From Candidatus Kuenenia stuttgartensis (GTDB taxonomy: Bacteria; Planctomycetota; GCA-002687715; CAIWVZ01), in the NCBI GenBank assembly GCA_945860915.1, contig CAMARR010000008.1, positions 62,001-126,000 of the forward strand: DNA of 64,000 bases. Direction: 5' to 3'. Positions within the stretch are counted from its first letter, which is position 1; each line of letters starts with the position of its first letter. Below, piece by piece: positions 43,514 to 50,963 of the stretch. The translations under genes were made by a program, and so were the position numbers. The notes beneath the pieces are model-generated. The model had not been told where the DNA came from. It was given only the letters and a program-made list of their open reading frames with translations, and ran no database searches.

Positions 43514-45826
43514 ATGTCGCTTGAAGCATTCCTTGACGCGTTGCGCGCCGACCGTTCGCTTGCGGACAACGTTGTCAGTTGGACGTCGACACCGGGACGT
43601 AACGGATCGTATGCCGAGTTTCCCGACCGCGTCCCGCAGGCATTGCGCGACGTCCTTAAGGAACGTGGGATCACTCGACTCTATAGTCATCAAGCAGCGG
43701 TCTGTTCCCACGCCCTTGCCGGTCGCGACACTTTGATCGTGACACCGACTGCGAGTGGGAAATCGTTGGCCTATAATCTCCCGGTCTTTTCATCGATCCT
43801 CACCGATGATCCAGATAAAAGGCCGACAGCACTCTATCTGTTCCCGACAAAAGCGTTATCGCAGGATCAGGTTGCAGAGCTTCATTCACTTGCGACAGCC
43901 CTCGGCGACGAAATCGGATGCCATACGTATGACGGCGACACGCCCCCCGATGAACGTCGGATTGCGAGGGACCGTTGCGATGTACTCGTCACCAATCCCT
44001 ACATGCTGCACGTTGGGATATTGCCCAACCACGCCCGATGGGTCTCGTTCTTTCGTCGACTGCGCTACATCGTGGTGGATGAGCTTCATCATTACAAAGG
44101 TGTGTTTGGGTCATCCGTCGCCAATGTCTTGAGGCGACTTGTTCGCATCGCGAACCATCACGGCGGACGCCCCATTTTCATCGCCTGTTCTGCGACCATT
44201 CGCGAGCCGGCTCGGCACTTCGAGCGACTGACTGGACGAACGCCTGCGTTGGTTGACGTCAACGGCGCCCCGTCAGCCGAGCGGCATCACGTGTTTTATA
44301 ATCCGCCTGTCACCGTTCCGGCCCTCGGTATCAGGGCTCGAGCCATTGACCACGTTCGCAAACTCGCCCGTCAGCTAATGCAACACGAGGTCCCGTCCAT
44401 CGTCTTCGGCCGTAGCCGCAGTCGCGTTGAAGTCGTAACGAAGTACTTGCGCGACTCTGCGCGTGAACTCGGCATTCCTGAGTCAAAGGTGGCAACGTAC
44501 AGAGGTGGATATCTTCCTCAATTGCGACGCGACATCGAGCAAGGCCTTCGGGGTGGGAGCATCCGGATGGTTGCAGCCACCAATGCTCTGGAACTCGGCG
44601 TTGACATCGGCGCTCTCGACGCTGTCGTGATGATGGGCTACCCAGGCACCGTGGCGTCCTATTTTCAGCAGGCAGGCCGTGCGGGGCGGCGATCAGGCAT
44701 CTCCCTCTCACTTCTAGTGGGGACATCCGTACCGCTAGACCAATTCGTTCTCACACATCCGGAACGCATTCTGTCTGGGCTTTCAGAGTCACCGGTTATC
44801 AACCCCGACAACCCCATCTTGCTTGCACAACACCTCAAATGCGCAGCGTTTGAACTTCCTTTTCGATGCGGAGATCCCTTCGGCAGTTCGGCGGAGGCAC
44901 CCGAACTTCTCAAGTGGTTGGCATCCGAAGGCGGAGTCCTTCTTGAACGGGGTGATCGATATCACTGGATGGCAGAAGCCTATCCAGCTCAAGAAGTCAG
45001 TCTCGATTTTGTCGATCCCGATTCCTTCGTCGTCCTAGATGTCAAGGACAACACGTCACTTGGCATGGTGGCGCGCTCTGACGCAGCAACGACGATCCAC
45101 AAAGACGCCATCTATCAACACCAAGGTGAACAATACCACGTTGAGAAACTCGACTGGGACGGGCGTCGTGCGTACGCACGCGCAGCACAAGTCGATTGGT
45201 ACACCGATGCAGAAACGGAGACCAAGGTCAGCGTTCTCACCGAAGATGAGCGCATGGAGACGGCCGCGGCCATTGAGGGGCGCGGAGATGTACACGTCAC
45301 GACCCTCGCGACGGTCTTCAAGAGGATTCGTTTCTATACGCACGAAACACTGGATTCTGGCGCAATTCAGCTGCCTCCCGAAGAGCTAGATACGACGGCA
45401 ATGTGGTTTGCGTTGTCGGAAGAGGTCATTGTTGCAGCAAGACTTCGGGATGGCTCGCGTTCGGGTGCCGTTCCGGGGATTGCGTATCTTTTGCGCGGAC
45501 TGGCACCCATTTTTGTCCGCTGTTCGCCCGCAGACATCAAGGGATTCGGGGAATTCGAGAACGACCATTTTCAACGACCGGTGATCATGTTGATGGATGC
45601 TGTCCGAGGTGGTGTTGGCCTCGCAGAGGTTTTCTTTGAGCGACGCCGAGACCTTTTGTCCGCTGCCCGAGACGCGGTGGCGCGTTGCCCGTGCGAGATC
45701 GGCTGCCCTTCCTGCATTGGACTTAATCGTGGCGGGCGAGAGTCGAAGGACGCGGCGCAAGCGGTTCTGGATGTTCTGATAGCATGGGGAAACACGGTGC
45801 CCGAGCAATGCCTGGAGGTTCGATGA
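43514..45826 (+). CDS. mrfA: MrfA-like DEAD/DEAH helicase (DUF1998)
   Basis: A 770-residue superfamily 2 helicase with Walker A TPTASGKSLAYN, VVDELHHYKGVFGSS (DExH box), GSIRMVAATNALELGVDIG and QQAGRAGRRSG (motifs V and VI), and a C-terminal DUF1998 region with four cysteines (RCPCEIGCPSCIG). This matches MrfA/YprA of Bacillus subtilis, which with MrfB repairs mitomycin damage independently of UvrABC; Hrq1 is the eukaryotic relative. The next gene is an MrfB-like exonuclease whose ATG overlaps this stop, supporting the call. Confidence 0.88.
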   Translation: MSLEAFLDALRADRSLADNVVSWTSTPGRNGSYAEFPDRVPQALRDVLKERGITRLYSHQAAVCSHALAGRDTLIVTPTASGKSLAYNLPVFSSILTDDPDKRPTALYLFPTKALSQDQVAELHSLATALGDEIGCHTYDGDTPPDERRIARDRCDVLVTNPYMLHVGILPNHARWVSFFRRLRYIVVDELHHYKGVFGSSVANVLRRLVRIANHHGGRPIFIACSATIREPARHFERLTGRTPALVDVNGAPSAERHHVFYNPPVTVPALGIRARAIDHVRKLARQLMQHEVPSIVFGRSRSRVEVVTKYLRDSARELGIPESKVATYRGGYLPQLRRDIEQGLRGGSIRMVAATNALELGVDIGALDAVVMMGYPGTVASYFQQAGRAGRRSGISLSLLVGTSVPLDQFVLTHPERILSGLSESPVINPDNPILLAQHLKCAAFELPFRCGDPFGSSAEAPELLKWLASEGGVLLERGDRYHWMAEAYPAQEVSLDFVDPDSFVVLDVKDNTSLGMVARSDAATTIHKDAIYQHQGEQYHVEKLDWDGRRAYARAAQVDWYTDAETETKVSVLTEDERMETAAAIEGRGDVHVTTLATVFKRIRFYTHETLDSGAIQLPPEELDTTAMWFALSEEVIVAARLRDGSRSGAVPGIAYLLRGLAPIFVRCSPADIKGFGEFENDHFQRPVIMLMDAVRGGVGLAEVFFERRRDLLSAARDAVARCPCEIGCPSCIGLNRGGRESKDAAQAVLDVLIAWGNTVPEQCLEVR

Positions 45827-46950
45827 ATTCAGGCTTTCTTGATCGGTTGAAGCGTTTGGGCGTAGCCCCGAACGGGAAGATCGACCTATCTCAGAAGCCG
45901 ACAATTGTCACCCCGCGGTCGTCCGACCTGCCGCGACGCCCGAGTGCTTTGGACGCAACACTTGGTATCCCTGGCCTACGCCGCGAGGCCTCTGCGTGGG
46001 TTGTGGATTCCGAGTCCGATCCCGAGGGTCTGCATGGCTCTGTGGCACTCTCGTTCAACGCGGGAACATGGCCCATTTTGGCCGCAGTCGCATCACGGGA
46101 CGCTCGCTTTCGCGATATTCCTGTTGAGGATTGGTGTTTCATCGACACGGAAACCACGTCGTTGAACAGTGGGGCGGGAGTTTGGGTCTTCCTTGTTGGG
46201 GTTGGGAGATTTCAGCGAGGCCGATTCACCGTTCGTCAACATCTGCTCGCAGGGCCCGAGCATGAGGATGAATTCCTCGGCGCGGTTGGCGCTGATCTCT
46301 CTCGCGCCCGCGCGTTGGTTTCTTTCCATGGGAAGTCGTTTGATGCGCCTCGCATCGACGACCGGTTTCGTCTGATGGGTCTTTCGCCTCATTGCCAGGG
46401 CGTTCCTCATCTCGACCTCATTCATCCCGTCCGACGCATGGTGCGAACGCGTTGGCCTGATGTTCGACTTCGGACCGTCGAAGAGCGCTGGCTGGATTTC
46501 ATCCGCGAGGATGATCTTCCGGGTTCCCTTTGTCCGACGCAGTTCTTTAGTTGGCTGCGGGGTGAACAGCATCGGATGGCGGCCGTGTTCGAGCACAATC
46601 GCCTCGACATCGTGAGTCTTGCCGCGTTGACTCGAGTTCTGCTCGATGCCTACAACGGGGACAGAACTCGGGGGTGTCAGGTCGCTGTAGGGCTCGACTA
46701 CCTTTTAGCTTCCGAGACGGAGCGGGCGTTTTCCCGGCTCGAAGAAGGGTTGAATTTGGGGACTTGCACCGATCGGGGGCTGATCGTTCAGGCCTGTCAC
46801 GCCGCGATCGTCCACCGCCGGTTGGGGCTCGCGAGGGCTTACGTTGACCGAATGCGGTCGGTTCATCCCCAAGATGTGAAGACTCCGGTGTTGGCCGAGA
46901 GGCTTGCTCGTCTTGCGACCCGGCTTGCGCGTGCGCAATTCTCTGTTTGA
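45823..46950 (+). CDS. mrfB: MrfB-like DEDDh exonuclease with TPR-like tail
   Basis: From the ATG at 45823 (GGAGG six bases upstream, overlapping the mrfA stop) the protein has 375 residues. Residues about 115-290 form an RNase H-like exonuclease: FIDTETTSL (D and E), HGKSFDAPRI, and HNRLDIVSLAAL (H and D), the DEDDh set. The C-terminal part is helical and resembles TPR repeats. B. subtilis MrfB has the same domains and acts with MrfA on mitomycin adducts. An upstream start at 45784 lies inside mrfA and is less likely. Confidence 0.85.
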   Translation: MNSGFLDRLKRLGVAPNGKIDLSQKPTIVTPRSSDLPRRPSALDATLGIPGLRREASAWVVDSESDPEGLHGSVALSFNAGTWPILAAVASRDARFRDIPVEDWCFIDTETTSLNSGAGVWVFLVGVGRFQRGRFTVRQHLLAGPEHEDEFLGAVGADLSRARALVSFHGKSFDAPRIDDRFRLMGLSPHCQGVPHLDLIHPVRRMVRTRWPDVRLRTVEERWLDFIREDDLPGSLCPTQFFSWLRGEQHRMAAVFEHNRLDIVSLAALTRVLLDAYNGDRTRGCQVAVGLDYLLASETERAFSRLEEGLNLGTCTDRGLIVQACHAAIVHRRLGLARAYVDRMRSVHPQDVKTPVLAERLARLATRLARAQFSV

Positions 46951-46974
46951 ACTTGCACTGTTAGGCCCTATCCT
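46947..46974 (+). promoter_or_regulatory. Possible promoter of the candidate selenoprotein gene
   Basis: TTGAAC (46947-46952) and TATCCT (46969-46974) with a 16-base spacer overlap the end of mrfB. The match to consensus is only moderate. Confidence 0.3.
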
Positions 46975-47022
46975 GCAAACTTGTGCCTGTGCTTGGGGGC
47001 GGCCTGCTCCCGAAAGGTGCTC

Positions 47023-48033
47023 ATGACTCTGTCACGCTTGGTTCGCGGTGTAGGCATGGTGGTGGTCCTCACGACTGCTGCGCTTGCCCAACTCAAAGTT
47101 GGTGAACTGGTCCCCGACAAGACATTCGCCCAGATGCTCAATTCGGATGGGCGTAAGTCCATGGCGGAGCTTAAGGGCAGTCCGGTCCTCATCGACTGGT
47201 GGGGAAATCATTGAGGCCCGTGTCTCGGCGGGAGCGTGCCTCACGCCATCAAGATGCAGGACAAGTACGGCAAGGATGGATTCGTCGCGTTGTTGCTTGA
47301 GTCTCAGGGGCTCGATGCCTCGGATATCCCCGGCTTCATGTGGAAGCGGTTTCCAACCAACAAGACGTGGTTGAGTACGTCGGGAGATGCTCCGTTCCAG
47401 ATGACTGGAGGCGGGTTGCCTCACGCGGCACTCGTTGGTGTCGATGGGACGCTTCTTTGGGAGGGAAATCCGAATGGAGCCCCGAAGAAGATCGAAGAGA
47501 TGGTTGAAGCTGAGTTGAAGAAGTCGAAGTCGGGATGGGGTAAGGGCGCGATCGCCAAGAAGGCTCGCGGACTCCTCTACGGAAAAAATGCGTTTGTCGA
47601 CGCGGCGAAGGTGGTCGCCGATGCTTTAGCCAATGCCAAGGACGACGAAAAGGAAGACCTTGAAGCAGTTGCCCGCGAGATAGAACTCCGGCGCGAGGCG
47701 TTCAAGAAGGCACCAAAGGTTCTTTCAGAGGACGCTCGCTACCTCGAGGGCGTCAAGGCTGCTGAGAATTACGCCAAGTGGGTCAAGGGCAATCCCGAAT
47801 GGGAGAATGAGGCCAACGCGATTGTGTTGGATTTCCAACGGCCAGAGATCGTGAAGGAATTGGATCTCGAGAAGGGCCTCAAGAAGATCTTGGCGTCCGC
47901 AGGCGATAAGGCCCCGACGGCCGACCTCGCGAAGTCACTACGTACGTTCGCCAAGAAAAATGATGGTTCTCGCATGGCTGCACGTGCCACCTTGTTGGCT
48001 GCAGCAGCTGAGTTCGATCCCAACAAGAAGTGA
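47023..48033 (+). CDS. Candidate selenoprotein: secreted thioredoxin/TlpA-like protein with UGPC
   Basis: A single reading frame from the ATG at 47023 runs to 48033 apart from a TGA at 47212-47214. Reading this TGA as selenocysteine gives 336 residues with a signal peptide (LVRGVGMVVVLTTAALAQ), a TlpA-like thioredoxin fold, and a Lys-rich helical tail (about 170-336). The TGA (residue 64) falls exactly at the first cysteine of the redox motif: VLIDWWGNH-U-GPC aligns position by position with the usual VLVxFWAxWCGPC. The cis-Pro region GGLPHAALVGVDG is intact downstream. A stem-loop that fits the bacterial SECIS pattern follows the TGA. TGA is an ordinary stop in neighbouring genes. The alternative is a nonsense mutation or a sequencing error (TGT/TGC to TGA). 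Conventional gene callers would split it at 47214 and 47236. Sec-insertion genes (selA, selB, selC, selD) are not in the window. Confidence 0.75.
47212..47214 (+). other. In-frame TGA, proposed selenocysteine codon
   Basis: The TGA replaces the codon for the first cysteine of a CGPC thioredoxin motif; the second cysteine (TGT at 47221-47223) is present. Reading continues in the same frame for 273 further codons with recognisable thioredoxin-fold features. Confidence 0.7.
47227..47247 (+). promoter_or_regulatory. Candidate bacterial SECIS-like stem-loop
   Basis: GGCG (47227-47230) pairs with CGCC (47244-47247), a G-A mismatch follows, and GAG (47232-47234) pairs with CTC (47240-47242) around the loop CGTGC (47235-47239). 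The loop begins 21 bases after the TGA, within the distance usual for bacterial SECIS elements, and contains a G followed by U. The stem is short, so the evidence is suggestive rather than decisive. Confidence 0.5.
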
Positions 48034-48043
48034 GCGTTAGATC

Positions 48044-49456
48044 ATGGCTACGCGTTTACTACGCGTGCCTCGACTGGCTGCGGCCGTTGCCCTCGTGGCT
48101 GCGGCCGTTTGCCTTTCAGGCTACGCACAGACGGCTAAGTCAGATTCAGTCTCGAGTTACTTGCCGATATCCCGTCGCATCGCGATGGCGGCTTTACTCG
48201 GAAACGAGGCGCTGTCCAACCTTCATGTGCTCTGTCACTCGGTTGGGCATCGACTCTCCGGTTCGCCAGGAGAAGCGAAGGCGATCCCATGGGCGGTCGA
48301 TGCGCTCAAGCGAGCAGGTTGTGATCGCGTCACGACCGAGCCGGTGGCGGTTCCGACGTGGTCGCGGGGGCATACTTCAGTCAAACTACTGACGCCTGTC
48401 ATTGAGGACCTGCCCGCTCTCGCGTTGGGGGGCTCGGTTGGAACGACCAGCGGCCCCATCGAAGCCGATGTTGTTGTTGCGCGGTCGTTCAATGACTTGG
48501 AGCGCTTAGGCAAGCTTGGCATTCAAGGGAAGATCGTCGTCTACGATGTTCCGTGGGATGGGTACGGGAAAACCGTTCGCTTTCGATCTGATGGGGCGAG
48601 TCGGGCGGCTGAGTACGGTGCGGTGGCTGTGCTGACCCGATCTGCGGGTTTTGGCGGCACTCGGACTCCGCATACAGGTGCCATGACCTACGCCGACGGA
48701 GTCGCCAAGATCCCAGCGGCAGCCCTCGCGTTCGAGGATGCGGGTCGCATCGGCAAGTACGCATCCGCCGGGGTGGCGGTGCGAATGCGGATTGACCTCG
48801 GATGTCGAACGTCTGCAGATTCAATGGGCGCAAACGTCATCGGCGATTATTTCGGATCTGACCGACCCGACGAGATTGTTCTCCTTGGAGCTCACCTTGA
48901 CTCGTGGGATGTCGGGCACGGGGCCCAGGATGACGGCGGTGGGGTTGTATCGGTTATCGAAGCAGTGGCTGTTCTCAAGAGACTGGGTCTTCGGCCTCGT
49001 CGGACCATCCGCGTTGTGCTTTTCGCCAACGAAGAGAATGGCCTACGAGGCGCGCGTGCCTACGCAGCCGCTCATGCACCGACGATGAAATTGCACGTTG
49101 CGGCGATCGAGAACGATGGCGGTGTTGAGAAGCCCGTCGGGTTCGGAATGAATTTTCCGAAAGGCACCCTCGCGACCGACCCCCGTGCGGTGGCGTTCCG
49201 CGACATCGTAGGGCTGCTAGAGCCGCTCGGGGCCGCGAATGCCGCGATGGAGGGCGGAGGCGCGGATATCGGCCAACTAGGGCCCTATGGGGTCCCTTTG
49301 ATGTCCATCAACACGGTGGGAAGCCGGTACTTCGAGTGGCATCACACCGAATTGGATACATTCGATAAGATCGTTCCAAGCGAGCTCGATAAGCATGTCG
49401 CGGTTCATTCAATCATGGCATTCGTGCTCGCTGACATGACCACGACGCTGCGCTGA
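48044..49456 (+). CDS. M28-family zinc aminopeptidase
   Basis: The 470-residue protein has a signal peptide (LAAAVALVAAAVCLSGYAQ), an inserted protease-associated-type domain (about 130-255), and the M28 core with GAHLDSWDVGHGAQDDGGG (metal His and bridging Asp), FANEENGLRGA (catalytic Glu and metal Glu), ENDGG (metal Asp), and a final HHTELDTFDKI (metal His). All five ligands are in place. It likely trims peptides outside the cytoplasm or in the periplasm. It is 10 bases after the candidate selenoprotein gene and probably cotranscribed with it. A small inverted repeat overlaps its stop. Confidence 0.9.
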   Translation: MATRLLRVPRLAAAVALVAAAVCLSGYAQTAKSDSVSSYLPISRRIAMAALLGNEALSNLHVLCHSVGHRLSGSPGEAKAIPWAVDALKRAGCDRVTTEPVAVPTWSRGHTSVKLLTPVIEDLPALALGGSVGTTSGPIEADVVVARSFNDLERLGKLGIQGKIVVYDVPWDGYGKTVRFRSDGASRAAEYGAVAVLTRSAGFGGTRTPHTGAMTYADGVAKIPAAALAFEDAGRIGKYASAGVAVRMRIDLGCRTSADSMGANVIGDYFGSDRPDEIVLLGAHLDSWDVGHGAQDDGGGVVSVIEAVAVLKRLGLRPRRTIRVVLFANEENGLRGARAYAAAHAPTMKLHVAAIENDGGVEKPVGFGMNFPKGTLATDPRAVAFRDIVGLLEPLGAANAAMEGGGADIGQLGPYGVPLMSINTVGSRYFEWHHTELDTFDKIVPSELDKHVAVHSIMAFVLADMTTTLR

Positions 49457-49468
49457 GACTGAGTCTCA
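49454..49468. repeat. Small inverted repeat at the M28 peptidase stop
   Basis: TGAGAC and GTCTCA form a 6-bp inverted repeat with a 3-base centre (TGA), beginning at the stop codon. Possible weak terminator or incidental. Confidence 0.3.
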
Positions 49469-49524
49469 TCGTGGCCTAGAGTATCGGGCGAAGCGCGCAT
49501 AGAATCCCGCGCCGACTGCGAGGC

Positions 49525-49539
49525 TCGGGAGGCTCCCGA
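49525..49539. repeat. Palindrome in the ferredoxin leader
   Basis: TCGGGAG-G-CTCCCGA is a 7+1+7 perfect palindrome 28 bases before the ferredoxin ATG. Because the centre is one base, it is better suited as a DNA operator than as an RNA hairpin. No regulator is identified. Confidence 0.4.
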
Positions 49540-49567
49540 CATTCGTAGTCTCAAGGAAATTACGCAC

Positions 49568-49912
49568 ATGGCCTACGTCGTTACTCGTCTTTGCGTTGAC
49601 TGCATCTCAACCGAGTGTGTGGATGTGTGCCCGGTTGACTGCTTCTACAAGCCCGCGGCATCTTCGGAGGGTATCCCCAACATGCTCATGATCAGCCCAT
49701 CCGAGTGCATCTCGTGTGCTGCTTGTGAGCCGGCGTGCCCATGGCAAGCGATTTTCGAAGAGAATGCTGTTCCTGCGGTCGCAGTGGATGACAAGGCTTG
49801 GAATACTTACGTCGACAGCAATCGCGAGGTATTCGAGAAGGCTGAGTACGAGAACAAGGAGAACCCGGGCCCCGAAGCCGTCGCTGCGAATCGGGTCCGC
49901 TGGGGAATGTAA
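49568..49912 (+). CDS. fdxA: FdxA-type 7Fe ferredoxin
   Basis: The 114-residue ferredoxin carries cysteines for two clusters: an N-terminal set in [18 protein letters not shown], with the spacing found in 3Fe-4S/4Fe-4S ferredoxins, and [12 protein letters not shown] for a 4Fe-4S cluster, followed by an extended C-terminal tail (about 70-114) as in FdxA. It transfers electrons at low potential in the cytoplasm. Partners cannot be named. It is transcribed alone, in front of two strong inverted repeats. Confidence 0.88.
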   Translation: MAYVVTRLCVDCISTECVDVCPVDCFYKPAASSEGIPNMLMISPSECISCAACEPACPWQAIFEENAVPAVAVDDKAWNTYVDSNREVFEKAEYENKENPGPEAVAANRVRWGM

Positions 49913-49976
49913 GACACAAGATTTCGTCTTGTGTCCTCGGCCGAAGCCGCGATCGTCAAGAGACGGCGCGGCTTCG
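49913..49976. terminator. Two consecutive hairpins between convergent genes
   Basis: The first has a 9-bp stem (GACACAAGA at 49913-49921, TCTTGTGTC at 49927-49935; loop TTTCG). The second has a 10-bp stem (CGAAGCCGCG at 49942-49951, CGCGGCTTCG at 49967-49976). They lie in the gap between the ferredoxin gene and the minus-strand permease gene, so they probably end transcription from both directions. No long T-run is present. Confidence 0.7.
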
Positions 49977-50009
49977 ATCATGTCCGGCATCGGTCAAAGT
50001 CAGTTAGGC

Positions 50010-50963
50010 TCAAGTCATGCGGCGCGATCGGTCCATTGCGACAACGATGACGATGATCCCCCCGACCAGAATCTCTTGGGCGTAGTTCGGAACGCCTACC
50101 AGATTGCATCCGTTTGCGAGGAATGCCATGACGAGTGCTCCAACTAGTGAGCTCGTAATGGACCCGACTCCTCCGGAGAGGCTCGCCCCGCCGATCACCA
50201 CGGCCGCGATGATGTTCAACTCCAGCCCGGTTGCCGCCGTCGGGTCACCGACCGTCAAACGGGAGAACTGCATCAGGCCAGCGAGGCCGGTGAGCAGACC
50301 CGATAGTGCGTAAAGGCGAATCTTGATGCTTGAGACGGGAAGCCCACACAGCACTGCCGTCGACTCATTGGAGCCGATGGCGAATGCGTAGGTACCGATG
50401 ACCGATTTCTTCAGGACGGCACCAAAGAACACACCAAGAACTACGAGCGCCCAGACACCCGGCGAGACGATGAGCCACGCGGGACTCGGTGACTTTGTCA
50501 TCAGGTCTGCTAGCCAACTCGCGGGCGCGTCGATCTTCTGTTCACCAGCAACGTACTTCGCGATTCCACGAACGATTTGGAGTGTTCCAAGTGTGACAAT
50601 GAACGGCGCGATCTTGAGTCGCGTAATGAGGGCCCCGTTCAGAATTCCGACGCAGGCGCCTGATAAGACTCCACACACAGCCGCTAACCAAGGAGACCCT
50701 CCATCGCGGAGTACGCGCGCGACAACGATCGTTGATAGTGCGATAGAGCTGCCAACTGAAAGATCGATTCCTCCGCTGACTACAACAAACGTCATTCCTA
50801 TTGCGCCGAGTCCTACAATAACCGTTTGTGTCAAGACCGTTCGGATGTTTTGAAACGCTAAGAACTTCTCTGGTTCGAGAGACCCGAACAGGACCAGAAC
50901 CAACAGAAGTCCGACGAGCGGGCCCAGAGATCGAAGGGTCGAAACAAGTCGATTCTCAGGCAT
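50010..50963 (-). CDS. RbsC-type ABC sugar permease
   Basis: The 317-residue inner-membrane protein has about 8-10 helices and the family signatures VVVSGGIDLSVGS and FIVTLGTLQIVRGIA, with GGASLSGGVGSI near the C-terminus. The start at 50963 has a GGAGA site about seven bases upstream and overlaps the ATPase gene stop; a longer frame to 51038 begins inside that gene. With the ATPase and the binding protein it forms a CUT2-type (ribose/xylose-like) importer. The sugar is unknown. Confidence 0.92.
   Translation of the reverse strand: MPENRLVSTLRSLGPLVGLLLVLVLFGSLEPEKFLAFQNIRTVLTQTVIVGLGAIGMTFVVVSGGIDLSVGSSIALSTIVVARVLRDGGSPWLAAVCGVLSGACVGILNGALITRLKIAPFIVTLGTLQIVRGIAKYVAGEQKIDAPASWLADLMTKSPSPAWLIVSPGVWALVVLGVFFGAVLKKSVIGTYAFAIGSNESTAVLCGLPVSSIKIRLYALSGLLTGLAGLMQFSRLTVGDPTAATGLELNIIAAVVIGGASLSGGVGSITSSLVGALVMAFLANGCNLVGVPNYAQEILVGGIIVIVVAMDRSRRMT

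Noticed and set aside
47236-48033. Independent gene starting at GTG 47236 as an alternative to a selenoprotein
   Set aside because: It would begin in the middle of the thioredoxin fold, right after the active site, and the nearest GGGAG is too close to the GTG to serve as a ribosome site.
47023-48033. Alternative genetic code (TGA as a standard sense codon)
   Set aside because: Many neighbouring genes end in TGA with overlapping starts, so TGA is a normal stop in this genome.
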